From Clostridium sp. (GTDB taxonomy: Bacteria > Bacillota > Clostridia > Lachnospirales > Lachnospiraceae), in NCBI GenBank assembly GCA_021770825.1, contig JAETQD010000003.1:124001-188000 (forward strand): a stretch of DNA of 64,000 bases. The letters are read 5' to 3'. A program made the position numbers and the translations under genes. Below are positions 49,931 to 58,854 of this stretch, piece by piece. How positions within the stretch are numbered: the first letter of the stretch is position 1; every line of letters starts with the position of its first letter. Under the pieces are notes generated by a model, which saw only the letters and a program-made list of their open reading frames with translations, had not been told where the DNA came from and did no database searches.

Positions 49931-51076
49931 ATGAATCAGTGTCCGAATTTTAAAAAGTGCGGCGGCTGTCAGTACCTGGATATGCCCTATGAAAAGCAGC
50001 TTGAGAAAAAGCAGAAGGAATTATCCGTCCTTTTAAAACCGTTCTGCAAGGTGAATCCCATTGTGGGAATGGAACATCCCTTCCATTACCGCAACAAGGT
50101 CCATGCAGTGATGGCCAGGGACCGGAAAGGGAATATTATTTCCGGCGTTTATAAAGAGGGAACCCATATGGTTCTTCCGGTCGAAACCTGCCTCATTGAG
50201 GATGAGCGGGCGGATGCCATCATTCAGACGGTCCGGAAGCTGCTTCCATCCTTTAAAATGAAGGTATACGATGAGGACACCGGATATGGGTTTCTGCGCC
50301 ATGTGCTGGTGCGGACCGCCCATAGGACCGGGGAGGTCATGGTGGTTTTGGTGACGGCTTCCCCGGTATTTCCGTCTAAAAATAATTTTGTGAAGGCCCT
50401 CAGAAAGGTGCATCCGGAAATCACCACGGTGGTGCAGAATGTCAATAACCGGGGCACTAGCATGGTCCTTGGGGATAAGGAACATGTGCTGTATGGTCCG
50501 GGCTTTATCGTGGATGAGCTCTGCGGACGAAAATTCAGGATTTCTTCTAAATCCTTTTACCAGATCAATCCCATACAGACGGAGCGGTTATATAACCTGG
50601 CCATTGAGGCAGCCGGGCTTACGGGAAAGGAAACCGTGGTGGACGCCTACTGCGGAATCGGCACCATCGGCCTGGTGGCCGCAGGAAAGGCTGGAAATGT
50701 GATCGGCGTGGAATTAAACCGGGATGCCGTCCGTGACGCAGTGACCAATGCCAAGATGAATCAGATTAAAAATATTCGTTTTTATAACAATGATGCGGGG
50801 AAATTCATGGTCCAGATGGCCTCTGAAGGGGCCAAGGCCGATGTGGTCTTCATGGACCCGCCAAGGAGCGGAAGCACCGAAGAGTTTATCCATGCAGTGG
50901 CCACTCTGGCCCCGAAGCGGGTGGTCTATGTCTCCTGCGGGCCGGAAACGTTAGCGAGGGATCTGGCCTGGTTTAAGAAGGAAGGGTACCAGGCAGTGGA
51001 GGCATGGGGGGTGGATATGTTTCCGATGACGGTGCATGTGGAGACAGTCGCTCTGCTGACTAGAAAAGCCCGGTAA
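49931..51076 (+). CDS. rlmD: 23S rRNA (uracil-5-)-methyltransferase, RumA/RlmD type
   Basis: This protein of about 381 residues has an N-terminal [4Fe-4S] motif (CPNFKKCGGCQYLDMP) and the TrmA/RumA catalytic region: YCGIGTIGLVAAGKAGNVIGVE, VVFMDPPRSGS and VVYVSCGPETLARDL with the nucleophilic Cys. It methylates U1939-type positions in 23S rRNA using SAM. It lacks the TRAM domain, as short clostridial forms do. ATG 49931 has GGAG 9 bases upstream; the ATG at 49916 has no site. Its 3' end is repeated twice downstream, marking an integration hotspot. Confidence 0.9.
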   Translation: MNQCPNFKKCGGCQYLDMPYEKQLEKKQKELSVLLKPFCKVNPIVGMEHPFHYRNKVHAVMARDRKGNIISGVYKEGTHMVLPVETCLIEDERADAIIQTVRKLLPSFKMKVYDEDTGYGFLRHVLVRTAHRTGEVMVVLVTASPVFPSKNNFVKALRKVHPEITTVVQNVNNRGTSMVLGDKEHVLYGPGFIVDELCGRKFRISSKSFYQINPIQTERLYNLAIEAAGLTGKETVVDAYCGIGTIGLVAAGKAGNVIGVELNRDAVRDAVTNAKMNQIKNIRFYNNDAGKFMVQMASEGAKADVVFMDPPRSGSTEEFIHAVATLAPKRVVYVSCGPETLARDLAWFKKEGYQAVEAWGVDMFPMTVHVETVALLTRKAR

Positions 51077-51235
51077 ATCAAAGGTTTTCGCCGATTTGGG
51101 GCAAAAATGGATGTGTGTTTCTGTTTCCGCAGAATGAGTATGAGGAATTTGATTTACCCAGGGGGATAGACTGTGGGGAACGGAAGATATACATTTTGGC
51201 GAAAGGATATGTTTTCGCAAAACTGGAAAAAAGAG

Positions 51236-51276
51236 CGGCATTGCATTCCATTTAACTGATTGGAAGTGCAATGCCG
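51236..51276 (+). terminator. Terminator-like hairpin downstream of rlmD
   Basis: CGGCATTGCATTCC (51236-51249) pairs with GGAAGTGCAATGCCG (51262-51276) with one bulge, followed by TTTTG. Confidence 0.75.
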
Positions 51277-51664
51277 TTTTGTTACGAATAGTGACTTATT
51301 TGAGAGAAATATTGTATTTCAAAACCGTATTCTTGAATTGAAAAATTCACTTTTGCGTGATATACTTTTTTTATATTTTATAGAAAAAGCAAAAAATGCT
51401 TTTGAACGGAAAAATGAAAATAAGATAGACGGCACTGTAAATGGCATTGAAAGTGGCACTGTAAATATTTCCTTGAACAAGAATGAGCAGGCAGTCTACA
51501 GCATTCTTGGAAAGAATCCTTATTTCACAAGACAGGAATTGGCAGATGCTACATCAAAATCGTTGAGGACGATACAACGTACATTGAATTCTTTGCGAAA
51601 AAAAGATTTAATAGAAAGAATTGGAAGCGATAAATCAGGATATTGGGAGGTTAAGAACCAATAG
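51260..51664 (+). pseudogene. C-terminal fragment of a winged-helix ATP-binding-type regulator
   Basis: The open frame starts inside the terminator hairpin and has no ribosome site, so it is a remnant. The last 80 residues look real: NGIESGTVNISLNKNEQAVYSIL then a winged helix FTRQELADATSKSLRTIQRTLNSLRKKDLIERIGSDKSGYWEV. This is the usual C-terminus of AlbA_2/HATPase_c_4-type proteins with repeated GTVN motifs. The N-terminal domains are missing. It lies between the true rlmD 3' end and a second copy of that 3' end. Confidence 0.6.
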
Positions 51665-51813
51665 TAGTTATTGACAAAAGGGTACTTCTTGTATGCGGGA
51701 GAAGAAAGATATAGAGGAGTAAAAATCTCCCCCCTAAGTTGGCTATAAACCTTTTAGCAAAAGATGATTGTTTCGCTATTTAGTATAAGAAATAACTTTC
51801 ACCGCATGTTAAA

Positions 51814-51846
51814 ACAATTTGCCTGCTCACCCGGAAGGCCCGCTAA
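51814..51846 (+). pseudogene. Second copy of the rlmD/rumA 3' end
   Basis: The sequence reads TICLLTRKAR-stop, against TVALLTRKAR-stop at the real rlmD end (51044-51076). Codons differ mostly at third positions, so it is a homologous end from another lineage rather than a recent copy. The following bases (TAAATCAA...GCGATT) and a GGCGAAAGG block also resemble the sequence after rlmD. It looks like an attachment-site scar. The rest of 51665-52038 shows no gene. Confidence 0.6.
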
Positions 51847-52038
51847 ATCAATGGGTTTGGGCGATTAGAGGTTGATATGTTTCTGTGCTTTCTGTTTGTT
51901 GGGACTGAAGATATGTTTCCTTGGAGCAGGCGGGTTAAGAAAAATTGAACTTTCGGCGAAAGGCTGAATTGTGTCGAATAGGGATTTGGGTGAGAAATCG
52001 AAGAAAACGAAAGATCAGGATTTGTGGAGGAAAGAAAT

Positions 52039-52524
52039 ATGGATGTTACGTTACAACTCATGACGGTTGAAGAAAAGCCGCTATTGATACGCCTCATGGA
52101 ACTCTATAATTATGAATTTTCGGAATTCAGCAATGACGATATCAGTGAATTCGGGTACTATGGGTATGATCACATCGACGATTATTGGAATGAGGAAGGG
52201 CGGTTTCCCTATCTGATACGCGTTGATGGCAAAATTGCGGGGTTTGTCCTGATTTGTCCGCATTGCAACTACCGTAAGGAAGCGGGGGCGCGGTCTATCG
52301 GAGAATTTTTTGTTATGTTGAAATACCGAAGGATGGGGATTGGTACAACCATTGCTACTCAATTGTTCGATAAGCATCGGGGACTTTGGGAAGTTTGTTA
52401 TTGGAGAAATAACCTTCCCGCAAGTCGATTTTGGAAAAAAGTGGTTGAGGAATATACAAACAATCATTACAAAATTTGCGGAATAGAGGACAATGTGCAG
52501 ATAGGATTTGCCTTTGAAAATTAG
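52039..52524 (+). CDS. GNAT-family N-acetyltransferase
   Basis: This 161-residue protein has the GNAT acetyl-CoA pattern: LIRVDGKIAGFVLIC, then IGEFFVMLKYRRMGIGTTIATQLFDKH (Q/RxxGxG/A loop RRMGIG), then YWRNNLPASRFWKKVVEEY. The substrate is unknown. I use ATG 52039 with GGAGG 8 bases upstream rather than the GTG at 52024. Its last 84 bases belong to a repeat found again at 57360, where only this 3' part of the gene remains. Confidence 0.85.
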   Translation: MDVTLQLMTVEEKPLLIRLMELYNYEFSEFSNDDISEFGYYGYDHIDDYWNEEGRFPYLIRVDGKIAGFVLICPHCNYRKEAGARSIGEFFVMLKYRRMGIGTTIATQLFDKHRGLWEVCYWRNNLPASRFWKKVVEEYTNNHYKICGIEDNVQIGFAFEN

Positions 52525-52608
52525 GACTGAGGACATTAAATTTCAGTATATCGAGGCGTATTTACTTGAAAAAATGTAATATATAACTTTGGCGGAGGTG
52601 GGGTAAAA
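52441..52608. repeat. 168-bp direct repeat, copy A
   Basis: It covers the GNAT 3' end and the following 84 bp up to GGTGGGGTAAAA. The second copy at 57360-57527 differs at 5 of 168 positions by my count. Weaker similarity continues about 20 bp to the left. The pair flanks the ROK/dehydrogenase/symporter cassette. Confidence 0.92.
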
Positions 52609-52686
52609 CATCAATCTTTTAGATACTTTCCGGCAAAACCCAGCGCTTTTGTCTTGCAGTATAAAGTTCTCATCTCAGGAAACATA

Positions 52687-52722
52687 GAAACCGTTTGTCT
52701 GCTTTCAAAGAAAGCCCAATAA
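52687..52722 (+). pseudogene. Third copy of the rlmD/rumA 3' end
   Basis: The sequence reads ETVCLLSKKAQ-stop, matching the ETVALLTRKAR end of rlmD and the ETVCLLS pattern common in RumA proteins. Nothing upstream of it is coding for more of the gene. It marks another apparent integration scar. The rest of 52609-53196 shows only short, broken frames. Confidence 0.5.
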
Positions 52723-53169
52723 TGCGGGTATTTCCAGGGACATGGGGCTGGTATGTGGCTATGTTATCCGTTTGGTTGGACTGGTAGCACAGCCATATTT
52801 TTACTCCTGGGGTAAAAACAGTGAGAGGAATGTACTTTTTAGCAGAAGATTATAGTACAGAAAAATCTTTGATAGTGTCAGGAGAGATATACTCAACCGT
52901 AGATTTGGCTGAACATAAATACGCTGTTTGACTCTATTTTCCGATATGCAGGAACATCTAATTCCTTTGCGATGATTCAATATGGAATTCGCTTCAGAAT
53001 CAATTCTGGTAAAATACTGATATCAAGACAGACGTTCTTTGCATGAGGAAGCAGCTTTAAGATGTAATTTTGGTGAAATAAAAATGATAAATCAAATTCA
53101 TAGATAAAAGTGAAAAGACAAAATGGTAAAGTTGCTTTTTGGATGGTGAGGTGTTATACTAAAGAAAAC

Positions 53170-53184
53170 ACTTTAATAAAGTAT
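53170..53184. promoter_or_regulatory. Candidate ROK operator 1
   Basis: ACTTTAATAAAGTAT contains the palindrome ACTTTA-A-TAAAGT, overlapping the promoter region of the ROK gene, 12 bp before its start. TTTAATAAAGTAT recurs before the dehydrogenase gene. Confidence 0.55.
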
Positions 53185-53196
53185 GGGTGGTATAAC

Positions 53197-54324
53197 ATGG
53201 AAATAAAGCAGACAACAAACATGGAAGTAAAGAAAAAAAACAGAAATCGTATTTTCCGCTATATCTGCAAGCATGGAACTGTTTCTAATCCGGATATCTC
53301 GTATGATATGAAGATGAGTCTTCCCACTGTGACACAGATTACAAAGGAGCTGATTGAGAAGGGATTCATTGAAGAAACAGGAGAATTGCAGTCTACGGGA
53401 GGGAGACGTGCAAAGGCGCTATCGGCTGCGTTTAATGTGAAACAGGCTGTTGGATTAGATATTACAAAAAACCATATTAGCTTTGTGCTCACTAACCTTA
53501 CAGGGGAGATTTTAAACCATGTGCGTATTTTTCTGCCGTATACCCATGAGGAGGCTTATTATCGCAGGGTAAATGATGAACTGGAATCTTTTCTGGAGGA
53601 AAGCAACGCTGACCGTAAAAGGATTTTGGGTATGGGCATTTCTTTTCCCGGAATCATTGATTTGGATAGGCAGTTGATCACGTATTCGCACATCCTTGGA
53701 GTAAAAATGATACCTTTTGATTCCGTGAGCAGCTTTTTTGACTATCCCTGCTGTTTCTTAAATGATGCGAATGCAGGGGCTTATGCGGAAGGAATCCGTT
53801 CGGATGAACGGAAACGGTTTTTCTACTTGTCTTTAAGCAATACAGTTGGAGGGGCGATTTTTGATAATAATGGACTCGTACAGGGGAATCATTTCCGATG
53901 CGGGGAAGTTGGGCATATGACTGTGATCCCGGATGGAAAGATATGTTATTGTGGGAAAAAAGGATGCCTGGATGCGTATTGCAGTGCAGCGATTTTGTCA
54001 GGCGCGGTAGGAGGAAAGTTAGAAAAGTTCTTTGAACTATTAGAAAGGAAAGACCAAAAGGCGACAGAAATATGGGATGCCTATACAGGCTATCTGGCGG
54101 TGGCTTTGAATAACATCCGTATGCTTCTTGATTGTGATATTATTCTGGGAGGATATGTGGGAAGCTATGTAGAGCCTTATTTACCGGATATATGGAATAA
54201 AGTATCAGAGCGGAATACATTTACAGAGGATCGGCAATTTGTCAATAGCTGCAGATATAAGGTTGGGGCGGCAGCACTTGGAGCAGCGCTTGAAGTAATT
54301 GAAAATTTTGTAAGACAAATATAA
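53197..54324 (+). CDS. ROK-family transcriptional regulator
   Basis: This protein of about 375 residues has an N-terminal winged HTH (NPDISYDMKMSLPTVTQITKELIEKGFIEE) and a ROK sugar-kinase-like domain: AVGLDITKNHISFVLTNLTG, GMGISFPGIID, and the zinc-binding signature GHMTVIPDGKICYCGKKGCLDAYCS. Such proteins repress sugar catabolic genes and are released by the sugar. The start is ATG 53197 after GGTGG. It precedes a polyol-type dehydrogenase and a sugar symporter, which it probably controls. Confidence 0.88.
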   Translation: MEIKQTTNMEVKKKNRNRIFRYICKHGTVSNPDISYDMKMSLPTVTQITKELIEKGFIEETGELQSTGGRRAKALSAAFNVKQAVGLDITKNHISFVLTNLTGEILNHVRIFLPYTHEEAYYRRVNDELESFLEESNADRKRILGMGISFPGIIDLDRQLITYSHILGVKMIPFDSVSSFFDYPCCFLNDANAGAYAEGIRSDERKRFFYLSLSNTVGGAIFDNNGLVQGNHFRCGEVGHMTVIPDGKICYCGKKGCLDAYCSAAILSGAVGGKLEKFFELLERKDQKATEIWDAYTGYLAVALNNIRMLLDCDIILGGYVGSYVEPYLPDIWNKVSERNTFTEDRQFVNSCRYKVGAAALGAALEVIENFVRQI

Positions 54325-54488
54325 GCAGCACACGGTGCTTCGGCAGGAGATTTCAGAAATGGAGTCTCCTTTTTTGATGCAGTTTTACTAATACATAAGA
54401 TGCGTTTTTGAATATAATGACGAAATAATACTTGATTGATAGGAGAATATTGACAAAATTGGAGAGAAGATATAAAATAAGAAACATA

Positions 54489-54510
54489 ATTAAAGTATTT
54501 AATAAAGTAT
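54489..54510. promoter_or_regulatory. Candidate ROK operator 2
   Basis: ATTAAAGTATTTAATAAAGTAT combines the inverted half site ATTAAAGT with the direct motif TTTAATAAAGTAT found before the ROK gene. It lies about 35 bp before the dehydrogenase start. Confidence 0.55.
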
Positions 54511-54543
54511 AAATAAAAGTAAGTAAAATAGGAGGATATAACA

Positions 54544-55593
54544 ATGGAAGGAAAAATGAAAGTTGCTGTAATGCTGGGAATCGGGAAGATGGGTTTTGAA
54601 GAACGGGATATTCCAAAAGCAAAAGATGACGAGGTACTGGTAAAACTGGAATATGTGGGCATCTGCGGAAGTGACCTGCATTATTATGAAACAGGGGCTA
54701 TCGGGGATTATGTGGTGAAGCCACCCTTTGTACTGGGACATGAACCGGGAGGAACGGTTGTTGAGGTCGGCAAGAATGTAAAACATCTGAAAGTTGGAGA
54801 CAGAGTCGCACTGGAGCCGGGAAAGACTTGTGGTCATTGTGAGTTTTGTAAAACAGGGCGCTACAATCTGTGTCCGGATGTGGTGTTTTTTGCAACGCCT
54901 CCTGTAGATGGCGTATTTCAGGAATACGTTGCCCACGAAGCAGATCTGTGTTTCAAACTGCCGGACAATGTAAGTACTTTGGAGGGAGCTTTGATCGAGC
55001 CCTTAGCAGTGGGGTTCCATGCGGCGATTCAGGGAGATGCACATCTTGGACAGAGGGCTGTTGTCATGGGCGCAGGCTGCATCGGTCTTGTTTCCATGAT
55101 GGCGCTGAAAGCAAGAGGAGTATCGGAAGTATATGTGGTGGACATTATGGAGAAGCGTCTTGAGAAAGCTTTGGAACTGGGGGCAACTGGAGTTATTAAT
55201 GGAGCAAAGGAGGATGTCCTGGAACGGGCGAAGGAGCTGACAGATGGATCTGGTATGGATCTGGTAATTGAAACAGCGGGCACAGAAATTACAACAAGGC
55301 AGGCGATTCATATGGCTAAAAAAGGCTCCAATATTGTTCTTGTAGGATACAGCAAGAGCGGAGAGATGACACTTCCCATGAGCCTTGTACTGGATAAAGA
55401 GCTGACCTTTAAGACGGTTTTCCGGTATCGTCATATTTATCCAATGGCGATTGATGCGGTTGCGGCAGGAAAAGTAAACCTGAAGGGAATTGTAACGGAT
55501 GTGTTTGGGCTGGACGAAGCGCAGAAGGCAATGGATTACAGCGTGAACAATAAAGCGGATATTGTGAAGGCTGTTATCCGTATTGCGGAATAA
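54544..55593 (+). CDS. Zinc-dependent sorbitol/xylitol dehydrogenase-like enzyme
   Basis: This 349-residue medium-chain dehydrogenase has catalytic zinc ligands in [13 protein letters not shown] and [12 protein letters not shown], and a structural zinc lobe with [15 protein letters not shown]. The Rossmann fold is [19 protein letters not shown], followed by [10 protein letters not shown], where Asp indicates NAD rather than NADP. It resembles sorbitol, xylitol and L-iditol dehydrogenases, which oxidise polyols to ketoses. GGAGG precedes the ATG. The exact polyol is not determined. Confidence 0.88.
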   Translation: MEGKMKVAVMLGIGKMGFEERDIPKAKDDEVLVKLEYVGICGSDLHYYETGAIGDYVVKPPFVLGHEPGGTVVEVGKNVKHLKVGDRVALEPGKTCGHCEFCKTGRYNLCPDVVFFATPPVDGVFQEYVAHEADLCFKLPDNVSTLEGALIEPLAVGFHAAIQGDAHLGQRAVVMGAGCIGLVSMMALKARGVSEVYVVDIMEKRLEKALELGATGVINGAKEDVLERAKELTDGSGMDLVIETAGTEITTRQAIHMAKKGSNIVLVGYSKSGEMTLPMSLVLDKELTFKTVFRYRHIYPMAIDAVAAGKVNLKGIVTDVFGLDEAQKAMDYSVNNKADIVKAVIRIAE

Positions 55594-55724
55594 GAGAAGA
55601 ATCCAAAGAGGGAAAAGCGGACATGGCACCTGCGTGAGCGTATTCAGCAGGTGCCTGAAAAGGGTTGATAAAGATGGGAAAAGCAGAGTTCAGCAGCATT
55701 TATAATTGATAAAGAGGGAGCGTA

Positions 55725-57101
55725 ATGAATCAGAAAGATACAAACGTAAAAGTGCCGTTGATTAGTAAGATTGCATACGGTATGGGCGATGTAGGATGTA
55801 ATTTCAGTTGGATGTTTGTAGGAAATTTCCTGATGATTTTCTATACGGATGTTTTTGGGATTGGTATGGGAGCAGTGGCAGGCCTGATGCTGTTCTCACG
55901 ATTTTGGGATGCGATTAATGATCCGGTTATTGGCGGATTAAGTGATAAAACACATACAAAATGGGGGAGATACAGACCGTGGCTGCTGATTGCGGCGCCA
56001 TTGACAGCGTTGGTATTGATCATGACATTTTGGGCACATCCGGATTGGTCATCAGCTGCCAAGATTATCTATATGGCAATTACCTATTGTATTCTTGTAT
56101 TAGGTTATACTTGTGTGAATATTCCTTATGGGACGCTGTGCGGAGCGATGACACAAAATATAGAGGAGCGGGCTAAAATCAATACATTTCGATCTGTCAG
56201 CGCAATGATCGCGATTGGTATTATCAATATTGTGACGGTCCCGCTTATTGAGGCACTTGGCAATGGAAATGATAAAAGGGGATATTTGCTGATCGCCGTT
56301 TTATATGGATGTATTTTTGCTTTATGTCATATTTTCTGCTTCGCAAAAACGAAAGAAGTGGTGGAAGTACCGGAGAAAGAAAAGATTTCCTTAAAGGTTC
56401 AATTAGGAGCCGTGATGAAGAATCGTCCCTATATGATCGCTGTTGCAGGGCAGTTTCTGTTTGGTGTGACACTTTATGGAAGAAATGCGGATGCATTATA
56501 CTATTTTACCTATGTGGAGGGAAATAAAGCGTTATTTAGCACCTATTCCATGTTTATCATTCTTCCATCCATTATTGGTGCGGCCTGCTTTCCGTTTGTA
56601 TTTCGGCTTACTAATAATAAAGGGCGGTCTGCATCTATTTTTGCACTGTTGACAGGGATTAGCATGTTCTGCATGTACTTTTTTACAGTTGGAGAGTCCC
56701 CCGTTCCATTTTATGCATTCTCTTGTCTGTCACAATTTTTCTTTTCAGGTTTTAATACTGCAATCTATGCGATTGTTCCGGATTGTGTGGAGTATGGAGA
56801 ATGGAAGACCGGGCTTAGAAATGATGGATTTCAGTATGCGTTTATTTCACTGGGAAACAAAATCGGAATGGCGATTGGAACTTCTGTGCTTGCAGGAATT
56901 TTGGGCATGTTCGGATATGTTGCAAACCAGCAGCAGAATGCGGCAGTATTGTCAGTTATCAAGCATTCGTTTACAACAGTTCCGGGGATGCTTTGGATTG
57001 TAACGGCTGTAGTCTTGTATTTCTATAGGTTGAATAAGAAAACATATAATAAAATTGTGCAGGAAATACAGGTAAGAAAAGGGGATAGTAATCATGTATG
57101 A
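55725..57101 (+). CDS. GPH-family (MelB-like) sugar:cation symporter
   Basis: This 458-residue protein has 12 helices and the GPH signature regions: ISKIAYGMGDVGCNFSWMFVGNFLMIFYTDVFG, DAINDPVIGGLSDKTHTKWGRYRPW and AIVPDCVEYGEWKTGLRNDGFQYA. It would import a glycoside or polyol with Na+ or H+. GAGGGAG precedes the ATG. It follows the dehydrogenase at 131 bp and completes a three-gene regulator-enzyme-transporter unit. Its 3' flank (57102-57337) shows no clear gene. Confidence 0.92.
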   Translation: MNQKDTNVKVPLISKIAYGMGDVGCNFSWMFVGNFLMIFYTDVFGIGMGAVAGLMLFSRFWDAINDPVIGGLSDKTHTKWGRYRPWLLIAAPLTALVLIMTFWAHPDWSSAAKIIYMAITYCILVLGYTCVNIPYGTLCGAMTQNIEERAKINTFRSVSAMIAIGIINIVTVPLIEALGNGNDKRGYLLIAVLYGCIFALCHIFCFAKTKEVVEVPEKEKISLKVQLGAVMKNRPYMIAVAGQFLFGVTLYGRNADALYYFTYVEGNKALFSTYSMFIILPSIIGAACFPFVFRLTNNKGRSASIFALLTGISMFCMYFFTVGESPVPFYAFSCLSQFFFSGFNTAIYAIVPDCVEYGEWKTGLRNDGFQYAFISLGNKIGMAIGTSVLAGILGMFGYVANQQQNAAVLSVIKHSFTTVPGMLWIVTAVVLYFYRLNKKTYNKIVQEIQVRKGDSNHV

Positions 57102-57359
57102 TGTTGCATGGGTTAGATAATTTGGAAAAGAACCAATTGGAGCAAATGCTGCTGCATTTATTGTTAAAACTCGGAAAGGTGCGATTTGTTCTATGCCGAA
57201 TAAAGGGAAAATTCATACCCTTATTTCTAAGTTGTATTTGAATGGAGAAATGTAATATAGAGAAGGGGCATATGTCAATGAAGTAAGCAGCATTGACAGG
57301 GGATGTGTTTCTTGGTTCGGGTCGTTATGTTATAGATGCAAAGTCAATTCTGGAAAACG

Positions 57360-57527
57360 GTGGTTGAGGAATATACAAACAATCATTACAAAATTTGCGG
57401 AAAAGAGGACAATGTGCAGATAGGATTTACTTTTGAAAATTAGGACTGAGGACATTAAAGTTCAGTATATCGAGGCGTATTTACTTGAAAAAATGTAATA
57501 TATAATTTTGGCGGAGGTGGGGTAAAA
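57360..57527. repeat. 168-bp direct repeat, copy B
   Basis: This is the second copy of 52441-52608. It begins with a headless 3' piece of a GNAT gene (VVEEYTNNHYKICGKEDNVQ) and ends GGTGGGGTAAAA. The sequence after it (GCAGTGAGAAGG) resembles 52818-52831 near copy A's downstream region (ACAGTGAGAGGA), hinting at a more complex rearrangement. 57528-57685 shows no gene. Confidence 0.92.
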
Positions 57528-57685
57528 GCAGTGAGAAGGCTGGCTAACGTGCCGCTCCGCTCATAGATATCCCCGAATGTAAATTCAACAATATACTTCC
57601 CAAGATCAGGGGAGATGGTTCCCGGTGACCGGATGACTGCTTCTCCGCCTTTCTAAAACATAAATACGTTCTGGAGGTAATTATC

Positions 57686-58081
57686 ATGAAAAAAGTCGTT
57701 GAATTCTTACAGGAAAACCCTGTCCAGTATCTCGCCACCGTTGGCCGTGACGGAAAGGCCAAGTGCCGTCCCTTCATGTTCTGCTTCGAGCAGGACGGGA
57801 AGCTCTGGTTCTGCACCAACAACACCAAGGACGTCTACCAGGATATGCAGGCCAATCCTTATGTGGAGGTGTCCGTCTCCAGCCCCAGCTATGCATGGAT
57901 TCGTCTGCATGGCAAGGCAGTGTTCGAGAACAATATGGCAGTTAAGGAAGGCTGCATGAACAATCCGATTGTCAAGGGGCAGTACCAGACCGCCGATAAC
58001 CCCATTTTTGAGGTGTTCTATCTGGAAGAACCTCACGGCGTAATTGCCGACTTCTCCGGCAATCCTCCCTACGAGTTTTAA
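57686..58081 (+). CDS. PNPOx-like flavin-binding protein
   Basis: This 131-residue protein has the split-barrel fold pattern of the pyridoxamine-phosphate-oxidase-like family: EFLQENPVQYLATVGRDGKAKCRPF, KLWFCTNNTKDVYQDMQANPYVEVS and the C-terminal HGVIADFSGNPPYEF. It probably binds FMN or F420-like cofactors and reduces a small substrate. GGAGG precedes the ATG. It leads the gene group that ends with the macrodomain and SirTM genes. The frame stays open for a further 47 codons after its TAA. Confidence 0.85.
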   Translation: MKKVVEFLQENPVQYLATVGRDGKAKCRPFMFCFEQDGKLWFCTNNTKDVYQDMQANPYVEVSVSSPSYAWIRLHGKAVFENNMAVKEGCMNNPIVKGQYQTADNPIFEVFYLEEPHGVIADFSGNPPYEF

Positions 58082-58227
58082 GAAGAACCGTCAAATAAAA
58101 ATCTTCGCGGCAAGGTGAAATCCCTGACCGGCAGTGTCAGCCTGCCAGTGGAAACATTTTTGAAGGGCTTTGCCGCCAGTATCGTGCCCGGCTCGGAAGG
58201 ACGCAGTTTGAAAAGGAGGGCTCCAAC

Positions 58228-58850
58228 ATGAAAACCAGAGATTATCTATCTTATCTTGTTCAGGAAATACATACCACGGTTGTGGCAACAGTAGATGATG
58301 CAGGCTTGCCGGTCACGGCGGCGATTGATATGATGGATGTTGATGAAGGCGGTATTTACTTTCTGACCGCCAGAGGAAAAGGCTTTTATGACCGCCTGAA
58401 AAAGCGTGGAGCCCTTGCATTGACCGGCATGAAGGGCAAGGACACCATGCACTGCGCCGCACTTTCTATTCGGGGGAAGGTGCGGGAGCTGGGCAGTGAA
58501 CGGCTGCCGCAGCTGTTTGAAAAGAATCCCTATATGAAGGAAATATATCCGGATGCAGCATCCAGAAGTCCATTGACCGTCTTTGTCATCTATGAAGGCA
58601 GCGGAGAATGGTTCGATCTGTCGAAAAAGCCGATTGAGCGTGCGAGCTTTACCTTTGGCGGCGCAGAAGAAGTGCAGGAGGGGTATTTTGTCACAGATAC
58701 CTGCATTGGCTGCAAACTTTGCTATTCCAAATGTCCGCAAAAGTGCATCGACATCTCTGCTAAGCCTGCAGTTATTCAGCAGAAAACTGCCTGCATTGTG
58801 GTAACTGCTATGAAATCTGCCCGGCCAGAGCCATTGTGAAACGGGGGTAA
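58228..58850 (+). pseudogene. PNPOx-ferredoxin fusion with frameshift in the second cluster
   Basis: An N-terminal PNPOx-like domain (residues 1-130) is joined to a bacterial ferredoxin domain whose first cluster motif is CIGCKLCYSKCPQKCID. The frame then continues as TACIVVTAMKSARPEPL-stop at 58839. In the neighbouring frame the same bases read NCLHCGNCYEICPARAIVKRG-stop at 58850, in family-typical form for the second cluster. One A missing from the run at 58783-58786 explains this. Either the strain has lost the second [4Fe-4S] cluster or the base is a sequencing error. AGGAGG precedes the ATG. Confidence 0.8.
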
Positions 58851-58854
58851 TACC

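Noticed and set aside
51260-51664. Intact regulator gene after rlmD
   Set aside because: The frame begins inside a terminator hairpin without a ribosome site, and only the C-terminal winged-helix part matches a family.
58780-58790. Programmed -1 frameshift restoring the ferredoxin motif
   Set aside because: The run has only four A bases and no proper slippery heptamer in the zero frame; a single-base deletion is simpler.
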